From CAIKMD01 sp963740675 (GTDB lineage Bacteria > Pseudomonadota > Alphaproteobacteria > ATCC43930 > CGMCC-115725), in the NCBI GenBank assembly GCA_963740675.1, contig CAVUFS010000001.1:806001-870000 (forward strand): a stretch of DNA of 64,000 nucleotides, read 5' to 3'. A model generated the notes under the pieces. The model ran no database searches, was not told the origin of the DNA, and worked only from the letters and a program-made list of their open reading frames with translations. The translations under genes and the position numbers were made by a program. Below are positions 54,878 through 63,036 of this stretch, piece after piece. Within the stretch, counting starts at the first letter, position 1, and every line of letters begins with the position of its first letter.

Positions 54878-55480
54878 ATGGATGTCCATCGTTTCATCGT
54901 TGAACACGGGACGCTGTCATATCTGATCGCGTTCGCCTGGACGTTCTTCGAGGGCGAAACCTTTGTACTGTTCGCGGGCTTTGCTGCCTCTCAAGGGCTG
55001 CTGGCGTGGCCGCTGCTATTGATCGCGGCTTGGCTCGGGAGTTTCTGCGGCGATCAAACCTATTTCTGGATCGGCCGTCATTTCGGCGTCGGTCTCTTGG
55101 CGCGCCAGCCGACTTGGCAGCAACGCGTCGATAAGGCACTCGTCTGGATCCGGCGTTTCGATGTCTGGTTCATTTTGAGCTTTCGTTTTATCTACGGGAT
55201 CCGGAATTTTTCGTCATTCGCCATCGGGGTCAGCCGCGTCAACTGGAAGCGGTTCATGATCTTCAATTTCATCGCGGCCGGGCTCTGGGCCTCGATTTTC
55301 GTCGGTGCCGGCTATATCTGCGGGCACGCTTTCGGTCGTGTTCTCGGCGAGATCGCCGAGCGCTTCAGCGAGGCGATGCTAATCATCTTCGCGCTCTTGC
55401 TGATCATCGGACATTTTGTCCATCGTTTGCACAAGCGCCGCCGTCGTAAATTGGCTGCGGCCGCATTACCACCAGGTTGA
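54878..55480 (+). CDS. DedA family membrane protein
   Basis: 200 residues with VTT-domain features: FEGETFVLFAGFAASQG, GDQTYFWIGRHFGVGLLARQ and the RFIYGIRNFSSFAIGVSRVN stretch with two Arg. Members flip undecaprenyl or phosphatidylethanolamine lipids or exchange protons. The 264-base gap upstream contains no further gene, only a candidate promoter (TTGACC near 54791). Confidence 0.88.
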   Translation: MDVHRFIVEHGTLSYLIAFAWTFFEGETFVLFAGFAASQGLLAWPLLLIAAWLGSFCGDQTYFWIGRHFGVGLLARQPTWQQRVDKALVWIRRFDVWFILSFRFIYGIRNFSSFAIGVSRVNWKRFMIFNFIAAGLWASIFVGAGYICGHAFGRVLGEIAERFSEAMLIIFALLLIIGHFVHRLHKRRRRKLAAAALPPG

Positions 55481-55494
55481 GGACCATGCATGTG

Positions 55495-55941
55495 ATGAAA
55501 GTCGGCGTTATCGCCGTGATTTTTGCTGGTAGCGTCTCTGTCGCGCAGGCCGCAAGTTGTTACCGCGCCGAGGAGATCGAAGCCGATCAAGCCGTGCGCT
55601 TCCAGACCCAACTCATGGTCGTGAGCGATTCCTGCGGCAGCCAATCCTATTCGGAATTCACGCATCGCAACGCCAGCACGCTGGCGGCGTATCAACAGAA
55701 GATGATCGGCTATTTCCGGCGCGTCAGCGGCCGCGGTGCCGATACCGCCTTCGACAGGTTCATCACCTCGCTCGCCAATCAGATGGCGCTCAGCGCCGGC
55801 AAAGAGACCGTCTCGGCCCTATGCACGCGTTCGGTCGATCTGCTCACCAAAGGGCAAACCTTCGGCAAAGACGATTTCGTGCATTACGTCACGCAGCAAG
55901 CGGCCGCGGCGAAGGGCACCTATCCGACCTGCAAAAACTAA
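55495..55941 (+). CDS. Secreted Cys-containing protein of unknown function
   Basis: 148 residues with a signal peptide (MKVGVIAVIFAGSVSVAQAA) and four Cys in the mature part (SCYRAEEIEADQA, VVSDSCGSQSY, SALCTRSVD, YPTCKN), probably two disulfides. ATG 55486 is an alternative start. No domain recognised. The gene is 14 bases after dedA. Confidence 0.7.
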   Translation: MKVGVIAVIFAGSVSVAQAASCYRAEEIEADQAVRFQTQLMVVSDSCGSQSYSEFTHRNASTLAAYQQKMIGYFRRVSGRGADTAFDRFITSLANQMALSAGKETVSALCTRSVDLLTKGQTFGKDDFVHYVTQQAAAAKGTYPTCKN

Positions 55942-55953
55942 AGCGAGCGCCGA

Positions 55954-56826
55954 TCAAATCGGCGCGACTCGCCAGCGTTCCGCATGTCCGCCCGACATGA
56001 GCCGGCGTGCGAGATTTTCCGGCGTGAAGGCACGTAAGCCAAAGCCGAAATGTGGGGTGATGCTGGCGCTGACAAGCGCCAGTTTCGTCGCGTCCGCGGC
56101 GCTGAGCGCCGCACCGAGATAACGCCCGACATCGAGACCGGTCACGATCATCCGCGCGACGCCGATTTCGCTCGCGGCTTTGGCGACGCTCGTCGTGTCT
56201 TCAATGGTCGACTCGGCCGAGATCGCCAGCATGCCGGCGGCGCCAGCGGCGGCAATGAATTCTTTCACCTGTGCGCGATCGAAAGGCGAGCGGGCGGCGA
56301 CGTCGATGATGATTTTGCGGCCCGCGGCCTCGCTGACGGCGCGGCCGAGCGTAGCGGCATCGGCCGCGTGGGTGAGGGGCAGGTCGAGCGCTTCGAGATT
56401 CTCGGCGAGCATCGCGGTCTTCTCCGCAGCATGCGCGCCGGCGCTGATCACCAGTACTTCGTTTTCGTCGTAGCGCGCAGCGAGCTTGGCCGCCAACGTG
56501 CTCGTGCCCGCGCCAGGAAGCCCGCAGAGCAGGATGGGTTGCTGCCACGCCTCCTCGAGCGCGAAGAAATTGAATTGCGCGCCGAGAGCGATCGCCAGCC
56601 GGTCGACCGGCCGTTTCATATGCGTGGGCGCGTTGGCCAGTTCGATGAGCCGAGCGGTCAACTTGGCGGCGAAGCCGTGGCTGCCGAGCAACTCACCGAG
56701 CTGCCCATCGTCATCGCCTGCCCATCCGACCGTTGCAGCCGGAGCTGGTGCCACCGTGATGACGGCGGTTTCGATCGTATCGTTGCCGATGTCCTCGGCA
56801 GGCTGCGTTGAACTGCGACGCTGCAT
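55954..56826 (-). CDS. SRP/FlhF-like G-domain protein with degenerate GTP motifs
   Basis: 290 residues. The order of SRP-family GTPase elements is retained but each is altered. G1 reads GLPGAGTST (102-110) with Thr108 where the P-loop Lys should be; the G2 region is ISAGAHAAEKTAML; G3 reads DVAARSPFD (175-183) instead of DTAGR; G4 reads TGLD (229-232) instead of TKLD. The C-terminal ALVSASITPHFGFGLRAFTP resembles the FlhF end. GTP binding is therefore unlikely. No flagellar genes are near. The FlhF-like naming is inferred from this pattern. Confidence 0.72.
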   Translation of the reverse strand: MQRRSSTQPAEDIGNDTIETAVITVAPAPAATVGWAGDDDGQLGELLGSHGFAAKLTARLIELANAPTHMKRPVDRLAIALGAQFNFFALEEAWQQPILLCGLPGAGTSTLAAKLAARYDENEVLVISAGAHAAEKTAMLAENLEALDLPLTHAADAATLGRAVSEAAGRKIIIDVAARSPFDRAQVKEFIAAAGAAGMLAISAESTIEDTTSVAKAASEIGVARMIVTGLDVGRYLGAALSAADATKLALVSASITPHFGFGLRAFTPENLARRLMSGGHAERWRVAPI

Positions 56827-56986
56827 TCCCACTTTCCCCTCTTCGCGGAGGCCAAGTGTCGCCCGAAAATGGTTAACAAATCATGGCCAAGCTTTGTCCG
56901 GGTGAACCCGTCCCCCTGCCACTGGCTCCTCTCTTGTTCTATGAATTCATCAAGAGCGAGTTCATGACGGCGCGAGGCGGCTAGCT

Positions 56987-57631
56987 ATGTCTGAAATTCT
57001 GGGCCACAGCGTTGGGCTGGACGCGCTCAGCGCGTTCCTGTCGGTCGTCATCATCGATGTCGTCCTGGCCGGCGATAATGCAATCGTCGTCGGCATGGCG
57101 GCGGCGAATCTCGAGAAGCAACAGCGCCGCCGCGCGATCTTCTGGGGCATCGTGGCTGCGACTCTGATGCGGATCGGCCTCGCCCTGATCGCTGTCGATC
57201 TACTCGCGATCGTCGGCCTGACCTTGGCCGGCGGCTTGCTGCTGCTCTGGGTGGCGTGGAAGCTGTTTCGCGACCTCACCGGCAGATCCGAAAAGCCGAC
57301 GCATGACGCGAAGCCGGCGCCGTATACTTTTCGCCAAGCGATCGTACGCATCGTTCTCGCCGATATCTCGATGTCGCTCGACAATGTGCTCGCCGTCGCT
57401 GCTACCGCGCGCGATCACATTTGGGTCCTGGTGGCCGGGCTCACCCTTTCGGTCGCGTTGATGGGCGTTGCCTCAGAGTTCACGGGGCGGCTGATCGCGC
57501 GCTATCGCTGGGTCGCTTGGATCGGCCTCGCGATCGTGACCTTCGTCGCTTTGCGGATGATCTACGAGGGCTGGACCGAGGTTGCCACCCGGCTTTCGGG
57601 CGTGGGGCTGTCGACGAACTGGGTGTTGTAG
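56987..57631 (+). CDS. TerC family membrane protein (YjbE-like)
   Basis: 214 residues with seven membrane helices and the two diagnostic metal-binding stretches DVVLAGDNAIVVGMAA and ADISMSLDNVLAVAATA. TerC-type proteins export manganese or metalate secreted enzymes. No yybP-ykoY-like riboswitch structure could be recognised in the 160 bases upstream. Its 3-prime end overlaps the ABC transporter gene by 70 bases on the other strand. Confidence 0.9.
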   Translation: MSEILGHSVGLDALSAFLSVVIIDVVLAGDNAIVVGMAAANLEKQQRRRAIFWGIVAATLMRIGLALIAVDLLAIVGLTLAGGLLLLWVAWKLFRDLTGRSEKPTHDAKPAPYTFRQAIVRIVLADISMSLDNVLAVAATARDHIWVLVAGLTLSVALMGVASEFTGRLIARYRWVAWIGLAIVTFVALRMIYEGWTEVATRLSGVGLSTNWVL

Positions 57632-59361
57632 AGCCCGGAGAAGACGCCGCCGCGGCGCATCAATTCGTCGAAACTGCCGCTCTCTGCGATCTTGCCGTCG
57701 CGGAGCACCAGGATCATGTCGGCGCTGCGCACCGTCGAGAGGCGATGCGCGATGATGAAGGTGGTGCGGCCGTGCGTCAGGCGGTTGATGCCCTCCATCA
57801 CCATCGCCTCGGTCTCGACATCGAGCGCCGAGGTCGGCTCGTCGAGGATGAGGATCGGCGCGTTGCGCAGGATGGCGCGGGCGATGGTGAGGCGCTGCTT
57901 CTCGCCTTCGGACAAGGTCGCGTTGTCGCCGAGGACTGTGTCGTAGCGCTGCGGCAAATTGTTGATCAGCCCGTCGATGCGCGCGAGCCGCGCGGCGCTT
58001 TCGATCTCGGCATCGCTGGCGTCCGGGCGGCCATAGGCGATGTTGTCGCGTACCGACATCGGGAAGACGAGCGGCGGTTGGAGCACCATGGCGATCTGCT
58101 GGCGCAGCGAGTTGAGCTTGTAGTCGCGCACGTTGGCGCCATCAATGAACACAGCGCCATCGCTTGGATCAAAGAAGCGCGGCAGTAGACCCATCAAGGT
58201 CGATTTGCCCGCGCCGGTCGGACCGACCAACGCGACTTTCATGCCGGGTTTGACGCTGACAGAGATGCCGTCGAGCACCGACATCTCGTCGCGGTAGCGG
58301 AAGCGTACATCGCGCCATTCGACTTGACCGCGCGCGCCCTCGGCAGGGAAGTTGCGGTTACCGTCTTTGAGATCGGGTTCGGTGTCGAGCACTTCGAAAG
58401 AGCGCCGTGCTCCGACCCGCGCGCCCGCGATCAGGCCCCAGCTCTGGGTGATCTGGTTCACCGGGTTGTAGAGCTGCGCGAGATAGGAGACGAAGACGAT
58501 GAGTTGGCCGATGGTCAGGTTGTGCGTCATCACCGAGCGTGCACCGACATAAATGACGAGCGCGGTGCCGGCGGCGGTCAGCGATCCCACCATCCCCGAA
58601 TAGAGCGTCTGCCAGCTATAGAGGCGCAGCGTCGCATTGAGGCTGGCGCGGCTCGCACTCATGAAGCGGCGATATTCTTCCTCTTCCTTGGTGAAGGCTT
58701 GCACCACTTTGATCGAGCTCATGGCCCAATGGACAAGGGTGTAGACATGGCTGTCGCGGTCGCGCACCTCGGTGGCGACGGCGACGATCTTGCGGTTGAA
58801 GATCGCGATCAGCACAAAGAGCGCCGGCACGACGGTCAGCGACACCAGAGTCAGGATCGGGTCGAGCGGGATCATCACGAACAGCATTCCGCCGAGCAGC
58901 ACAAAGGCCGAGATGATCGGCAACAGCCCGTTCATGATCACCGTCTGCACGGCGAAACTGTCGGCGGTGATGCGGTACATCAGATCGCCGACCTTCTGCC
59001 GGCTATGGAAAGCGAGCGAGAGGCGCTGCAAATGCGCGTAGAGCGCGCCGCGTAGATCGTTGACCATGCCCTGGCCGACGGCGATCGTCGTCACATTGTG
59101 CAGCCAGGTGACGCCGGCGCTGCCGAGACTGATTACGACGAGGCCGATCGCTGCCGCGAGCAGCAGATCGAGCGGCCCAAGCTGAGAAAGGAAGGGGAAG
59201 CCGGTCTGTTTGCCGCCGAGCACGTCATCGATGACAAGCTGCAGCGGCCAAGGCTTCAAGAGTTCGAAGCCGGCGACGAGGAAGATCTGAATGAACGCCC
59301 AGAGGACGCGCCACTTATAAGGACGAAGATAAGGCAGCAGCTTCCAAAGGAGGCTGTTCAT
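57562..59361 (-). CDS. ABC exporter, fused permease/ATPase (MsbA/NdvA-like)
   Basis: 599 residues: about six membrane helices (to about 320) and an ATPase domain with Walker A GPTGAGKST, Walker B LILDEPTSALD, a D-loop and the H-loop AHRLS. The signature is LSEGEKQRL rather than LSGGQ, a known variant. Its start overlaps the stop of the GH-GT2 gene by 4 bases. It would export a lipid- or glycan-type product, probably made by the upstream genes. Its 3-prime end overlaps terC convergently. Confidence 0.88.
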   Translation of the reverse strand: MNSLLWKLLPYLRPYKWRVLWAFIQIFLVAGFELLKPWPLQLVIDDVLGGKQTGFPFLSQLGPLDLLLAAAIGLVVISLGSAGVTWLHNVTTIAVGQGMVNDLRGALYAHLQRLSLAFHSRQKVGDLMYRITADSFAVQTVIMNGLLPIISAFVLLGGMLFVMIPLDPILTLVSLTVVPALFVLIAIFNRKIVAVATEVRDRDSHVYTLVHWAMSSIKVVQAFTKEEEEYRRFMSASRASLNATLRLYSWQTLYSGMVGSLTAAGTALVIYVGARSVMTHNLTIGQLIVFVSYLAQLYNPVNQITQSWGLIAGARVGARRSFEVLDTEPDLKDGNRNFPAEGARGQVEWRDVRFRYRDEMSVLDGISVSVKPGMKVALVGPTGAGKSTLMGLLPRFFDPSDGAVFIDGANVRDYKLNSLRQQIAMVLQPPLVFPMSVRDNIAYGRPDASDAEIESAARLARIDGLINNLPQRYDTVLGDNATLSEGEKQRLTIARAILRNAPILILDEPTSALDVETEAMVMEGINRLTHGRTTFIIAHRLSTVRSADMILVLRDGKIAESGSFDELMRRGGVFSGLYNTQFVDSPTPESRVATSVQPS

Positions 59362-61913
59362 ATCAGTCCGATTTGACAGGAGTTCATATGCTGGCGCTGC
59401 GCGATCGTGTCGACGATACGGTGCATCAACCGGCCGAACTCGATCGTCCGGTAGGCGATCAGCCCGGCATGGGCGATGCCGAGGATGCCGATGATCGCCG
59501 CCCAGACCGGCGCGTCGAGGATCAGCGCTGCCGCGGTCAGAACGGCATAGGCGCGCAGCACGAAGGCCGAGAAGCGTGAGAAGCGCATGACGCAACGAAC
59601 GCGCATCAGCCGTTTTTCGCCGCCGTGATTCTCGGTGCAGACCAGGAGATAGGCTCGGCTCCAGAGGCCGCGCGCGATCTTCAGATCCCAATTGTCCCAG
59701 CCCTGATCGGTCTGGATGAAGTATTTCTGCGGCGTGAGGAAGCGCATGATCTCGCCGAGCAGAACTTCCTTCTCGTCGCTCTTCTCGCTCCAGTAAGAGA
59801 GATAGAAGGTCCGGTCGCGCCACGAGACGCGCGGCGCCTCGCTCGGTGGAGAGAGCGTGTTGGGGCTCGTCTCCGGCTCCTTCATCTCTTTGAAGCGCCA
59901 TTTGAGGCGCTCCCAGCCGCGCAGGATCGGGCCGAGATAGATCAGCAGCGCGACCAGGGCGCGTGCCTTGATGCCGCGGAAGCGCTTGTCGATTGGTGCA
60001 CGCAATGCGCCGTTGATGCACATCACCCAGGTAACGACCAGAGGCACCAGGAAGAGCAGGCCCCAGCCGCCGACAATCAGCCCGGCGAATGCCAGGATGA
60101 TCGCAACCACATTCCATTCGAAGGTGAGCGGCAGGAACTGGGCCAGCGAAGAGGGCGGCTCGTAAAGCGTCTGGAACAGGCCGCGGCCGAAGACGCCGGA
60201 ATAGATCACCGGCTGGCGCGACAGCAGCAGCGAAGCGGAGAGGTCGCCATAGATGCGGCCGAGCCATTTCGCCTGGCCGAAGAGGTTGAAGCGGATCGGA
60301 TGCTTCGAATAGACCAGCGCCTCGGCTTTGCCATAGCCGCGCTGCTGGCCGATATAGGCTTTCACCGTGTTACGGCGGAAATGCCAGACCACGGCGGCAG
60401 GGCTGAAGCCGATCGTGTAGCCCGCATCTTGGAAGCGCCAGCAGATATCGACGTCGTCACCCGCGGCGCGATAGACCGGATCGAAGCCGCCGAGCTGCAA
60501 CAATACGTCGCGGCGAAAGGCCATGTTGCAGCCGGCGATATGCTCGGCCGTGTCGTCCGACAGCAGCACATGCGTCGGTCCGCCCGGCGAGACCGCGACC
60601 GCTGACGGAATGAGGCTGTCTTCGGGCGGCGGAAAATTCGGGCCGCCGCACGCGACGAGATCGGCCGCCTCCATCTTGGCGACGAGATAGTTCAGCCAAT
60701 CGGGATCGGCGACGCAGTCGCTGTCGGTATAGGCGACGATCTCGCCGGTCGCGGCTTCGGCGCCGACATTGCGCGCGACGCTGAGGCCTTTGTTCGGTTG
60801 CGAGATGATCTTGCAGTAGCCGAAGCGCTCGGCGATGGCGAGGCTGCCATCGGTCGAGCCATCATTGACGACGATCACCTCGTAATCGGGATAGTTGAGC
60901 TTCGCCAGGGATTCGAGGCAGGGCGCCATCGTCCGCTCGGCGTTGTAGGTGCAGACCACGACCGAGACGCGCGGCGTGCGCGGCAGCGACGGCGGAATCG
61001 GTCCCTGATAGCGCGCACGCACGGTCGCGAGCGCCGGTTTCGGATTGCGGTCGCGATCGACGAGGCCGAAAGCCCAATCCTCGATCAGATGGCCGCCGGT
61101 GAACCATTCATCGGTCCAGGCGAAGACGCAGGCGCCGGCCACCCCCATCTCGAAAGCGGCGCCAAGCTGCCATGACAGGATGCGCACCTGCTCGTCATTG
61201 CCTTCGCGCATCGAATCGATGCCGAACTCGGTCAGCACCAACGGACGGTCGACGGCGAGGTTGTGCAGCCGCGACACGTATTTGCGGAAGGCGTGCTCGT
61301 GATGGAGATAGACGTTGAAGCAGAGGAAATCGGTGAAATCGATCGTCAGATATTCGGTTGACGGGAAGTTCGCGTAGGAGACGAGCCGGTCCGGATCGAC
61401 GTCCTTGATGAGGCCGACGAGCTTTTTGAGGAAAGCGCGGACCTTGTTCGGTCCGTGCCATCGCACCATGTCGGGCGGGATCTCATTACCGACCAGGAAA
61501 GCGAGGATCGCCGGATGGCGATTCATCGAACGCACAGTCTCCATCACGGAGCGCTCGATGTCGCGCTGAATCTCGGCGCTGTCGAGGAAGGTGACATGCT
61601 GCGACCACGGCACGCCGACCAGCATCTTGAGGCCATGATCGTCGGCAAGATCGAGCAACCAAATCTGCGGCGGCGTGAAGACGCGGATCGTATTGATGCC
61701 GGCCTCGGCCATCATGCGGAAATCGCGCTCGGCAATTTCGCGCTCGGGGAATTGGCTGCCATGCGAGCCAACGGGGAAGGGCCCGTAGGTCACGCCTTTG
61801 ACGAAGTACTTCTCTTCGCCGACGAAAAAGAACTTACCTTGCACGCGGACCGGCTGGCGGCCGGTGGCGGCGCGCGTACCTTCCTGTGGCGCGATGGTGG
61901 AATCAGGCGCCAT
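59358..61913 (-). CDS. Fusion of a GH2-type glycoside hydrolase domain and a GT2 glycosyltransferase
   Basis: 851 residues. Residues about 20-305 are a TIM-barrel glycosidase with a putative acid/base Glu144 (VGNEIPP) and nucleophile Glu229 (LTEFGIDS). Residues about 315-560 are a GT-A domain: SVVVCTYNAERTMAPCLESL, DGS at 351-353, the DSD-type metal motif at 397-399, a GDD at 485-487 and QQRGY at 523-527. Two to three membrane helices (about 595-645) and a C-terminal extension with two more follow, so the enzyme sits in the inner membrane. Start overlaps the galE stop. Having hydrolase and transferase in one chain suggests a trimming or chain-transfer step on a glycan. Confidence 0.85.
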   Translation of the reverse strand: MAPDSTIAPQEGTRAATGRQPVRVQGKFFFVGEEKYFVKGVTYGPFPVGSHGSQFPEREIAERDFRMMAEAGINTIRVFTPPQIWLLDLADDHGLKMLVGVPWSQHVTFLDSAEIQRDIERSVMETVRSMNRHPAILAFLVGNEIPPDMVRWHGPNKVRAFLKKLVGLIKDVDPDRLVSYANFPSTEYLTIDFTDFLCFNVYLHHEHAFRKYVSRLHNLAVDRPLVLTEFGIDSMREGNDEQVRILSWQLGAAFEMGVAGACVFAWTDEWFTGGHLIEDWAFGLVDRDRNPKPALATVRARYQGPIPPSLPRTPRVSVVVCTYNAERTMAPCLESLAKLNYPDYEVIVVNDGSTDGSLAIAERFGYCKIISQPNKGLSVARNVGAEAATGEIVAYTDSDCVADPDWLNYLVAKMEAADLVACGGPNFPPPEDSLIPSAVAVSPGGPTHVLLSDDTAEHIAGCNMAFRRDVLLQLGGFDPVYRAAGDDVDICWRFQDAGYTIGFSPAAVVWHFRRNTVKAYIGQQRGYGKAEALVYSKHPIRFNLFGQAKWLGRIYGDLSASLLLSRQPVIYSGVFGRGLFQTLYEPPSSLAQFLPLTFEWNVVAIILAFAGLIVGGWGLLFLVPLVVTWVMCINGALRAPIDKRFRGIKARALVALLIYLGPILRGWERLKWRFKEMKEPETSPNTLSPPSEAPRVSWRDRTFYLSYWSEKSDEKEVLLGEIMRFLTPQKYFIQTDQGWDNWDLKIARGLWSRAYLLVCTENHGGEKRLMRVRCVMRFSRFSAFVLRAYAVLTAAALILDAPVWAAIIGILGIAHAGLIAYRTIEFGRLMHRIVDTIAQRQHMNSCQIGLI

Positions 61914-62917
61914 CAGTGGGCGGTTCCTTTTGATTGTGCATTGAAGCGTTTTTGGTGCCAGGTCCAGGCGGTACCGATGATGTGCTCGAGCGAGCCGAGC
62001 GCCGGCACCCAGCCGAGTTTCTCTTTCGCCAAGCCGGCATCGGCGACCAGCACCGGCGGATCGCCGGGGCGGCGCGGGCTGTCCTTGCTTGGGATCGGCC
62101 GGCCGGTGACACGGCGCGCGGCCTCGATCGTCTCGCGCACCGAATGGCCATGACCGGTTCCGAGATTGAAGGCGCGGCTCTCGCCGCCATTGCCAAGATA
62201 ATCCAGGGCGCGGACATGCGCGTCGGCCAGATCCTGCACATGGATATAGTCGCGGACCGCGCTGCCATCCGGCGTCGGGTAATCGCTGCCGAAAACGCCG
62301 ATATGCGGGCGACGTCCGGCGGCGGCCTCGAGGATCAGCGGGATCAGATGCGTCTCGGGGTTATGGTCTTCCCCGATCTCGCCGTCTGGATCGGCGCCGG
62401 CGGCGTTGAAATAGCGCAGTGCGACCGAACGCAACCCATGCGCGACGCCATACCAATACAGCGCGCGCTCGATCATCAGCTTGGTCTCGCCATAGGGATT
62501 GACCGGGCGCTGTGGCGTGTCTTCGCGGATCGGCATCTGCTCGGGCAGGCCATAGGTCGCACAGGTCGAGGAGAAGACGATCTGCTTCACCTCGGTGGCG
62601 CGCATCGCCTCGAGCATCGACAGCGTGTTGACGACGTTGTTCTGGAAATACTTCTCCGGCTGCTCGACCAACTCGCCGACATAGGCGAAAGCGGCGAAAT
62701 GCATCACGGCGCCGATGTTGTGGCGGCGGATCGTCTCGGCCACCTTGGCGCGATCGCCGATATCGCCCTCGACGAAGGGGCCCCAGCGCACGGCCTCTTT
62801 ATGGCCGTAGACCAGATTGTCGTAGGCAACAGGCTCATAGCCCGCTTTGGCCAAAGCCTTGCAGGCGTGGGCGCCGATATAGCCGGCCCCGCCGGTGACC
62901 AGAATGCTCTTACCCAT
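61913..62917 (-). CDS. galE: UDP-glucose 4-epimerase
   Basis: 334 residues. ILVTGGAGYIGAHACKALAK opens the Rossmann fold; the active-site Ser/Thr and Y-x3-K are in FSSTCATYG and NPYGETKLM; DPDGEIGEDHNPETHLIPL and RDYIHVQDLADAHVRALDY are GalE-typical. It supplies UDP-galactose or related sugars. The stop overlaps the next gene start by one base, so it is first in a three-gene operon. The upstream 119 bases to the ABC1 gene hold its promoter. Confidence 0.95.
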   Translation of the reverse strand: MGKSILVTGGAGYIGAHACKALAKAGYEPVAYDNLVYGHKEAVRWGPFVEGDIGDRAKVAETIRRHNIGAVMHFAAFAYVGELVEQPEKYFQNNVVNTLSMLEAMRATEVKQIVFSSTCATYGLPEQMPIREDTPQRPVNPYGETKLMIERALYWYGVAHGLRSVALRYFNAAGADPDGEIGEDHNPETHLIPLILEAAAGRRPHIGVFGSDYPTPDGSAVRDYIHVQDLADAHVRALDYLGNGGESRAFNLGTGHGHSVRETIEAARRVTGRPIPSKDSPRRPGDPPVLVADAGLAKEKLGWVPALGSLEHIIGTAWTWHQKRFNAQSKGTAH

Positions 62918-63036
62918 CGTTTTCCTAAACGCGCAGAAATCCCGTTCGAGGCATAACGGGGAGTGGACGCAATTGCTTCCCGGTGAATCGTCTTAAAGCT
63001 AAGCCCCTGCCTCGGCAAGAGGTTGCACGGCGGGGC

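Noticed and set aside
56827..56986. yybP-ykoY manganese riboswitch before terC
   Set aside because: I could not identify the conserved helices or loop motifs in the 160 bases.
59362..60267. A 302-residue N-terminal extension of the ABC exporter in the same frame
   Set aside because: It is antiparallel-free shadow coding in another frame of the GH-GT2 gene, is Arg/Pro-rich and has no similarity to ABC proteins; the exporter starts at the ATG overlapping the GH-GT2 stop.
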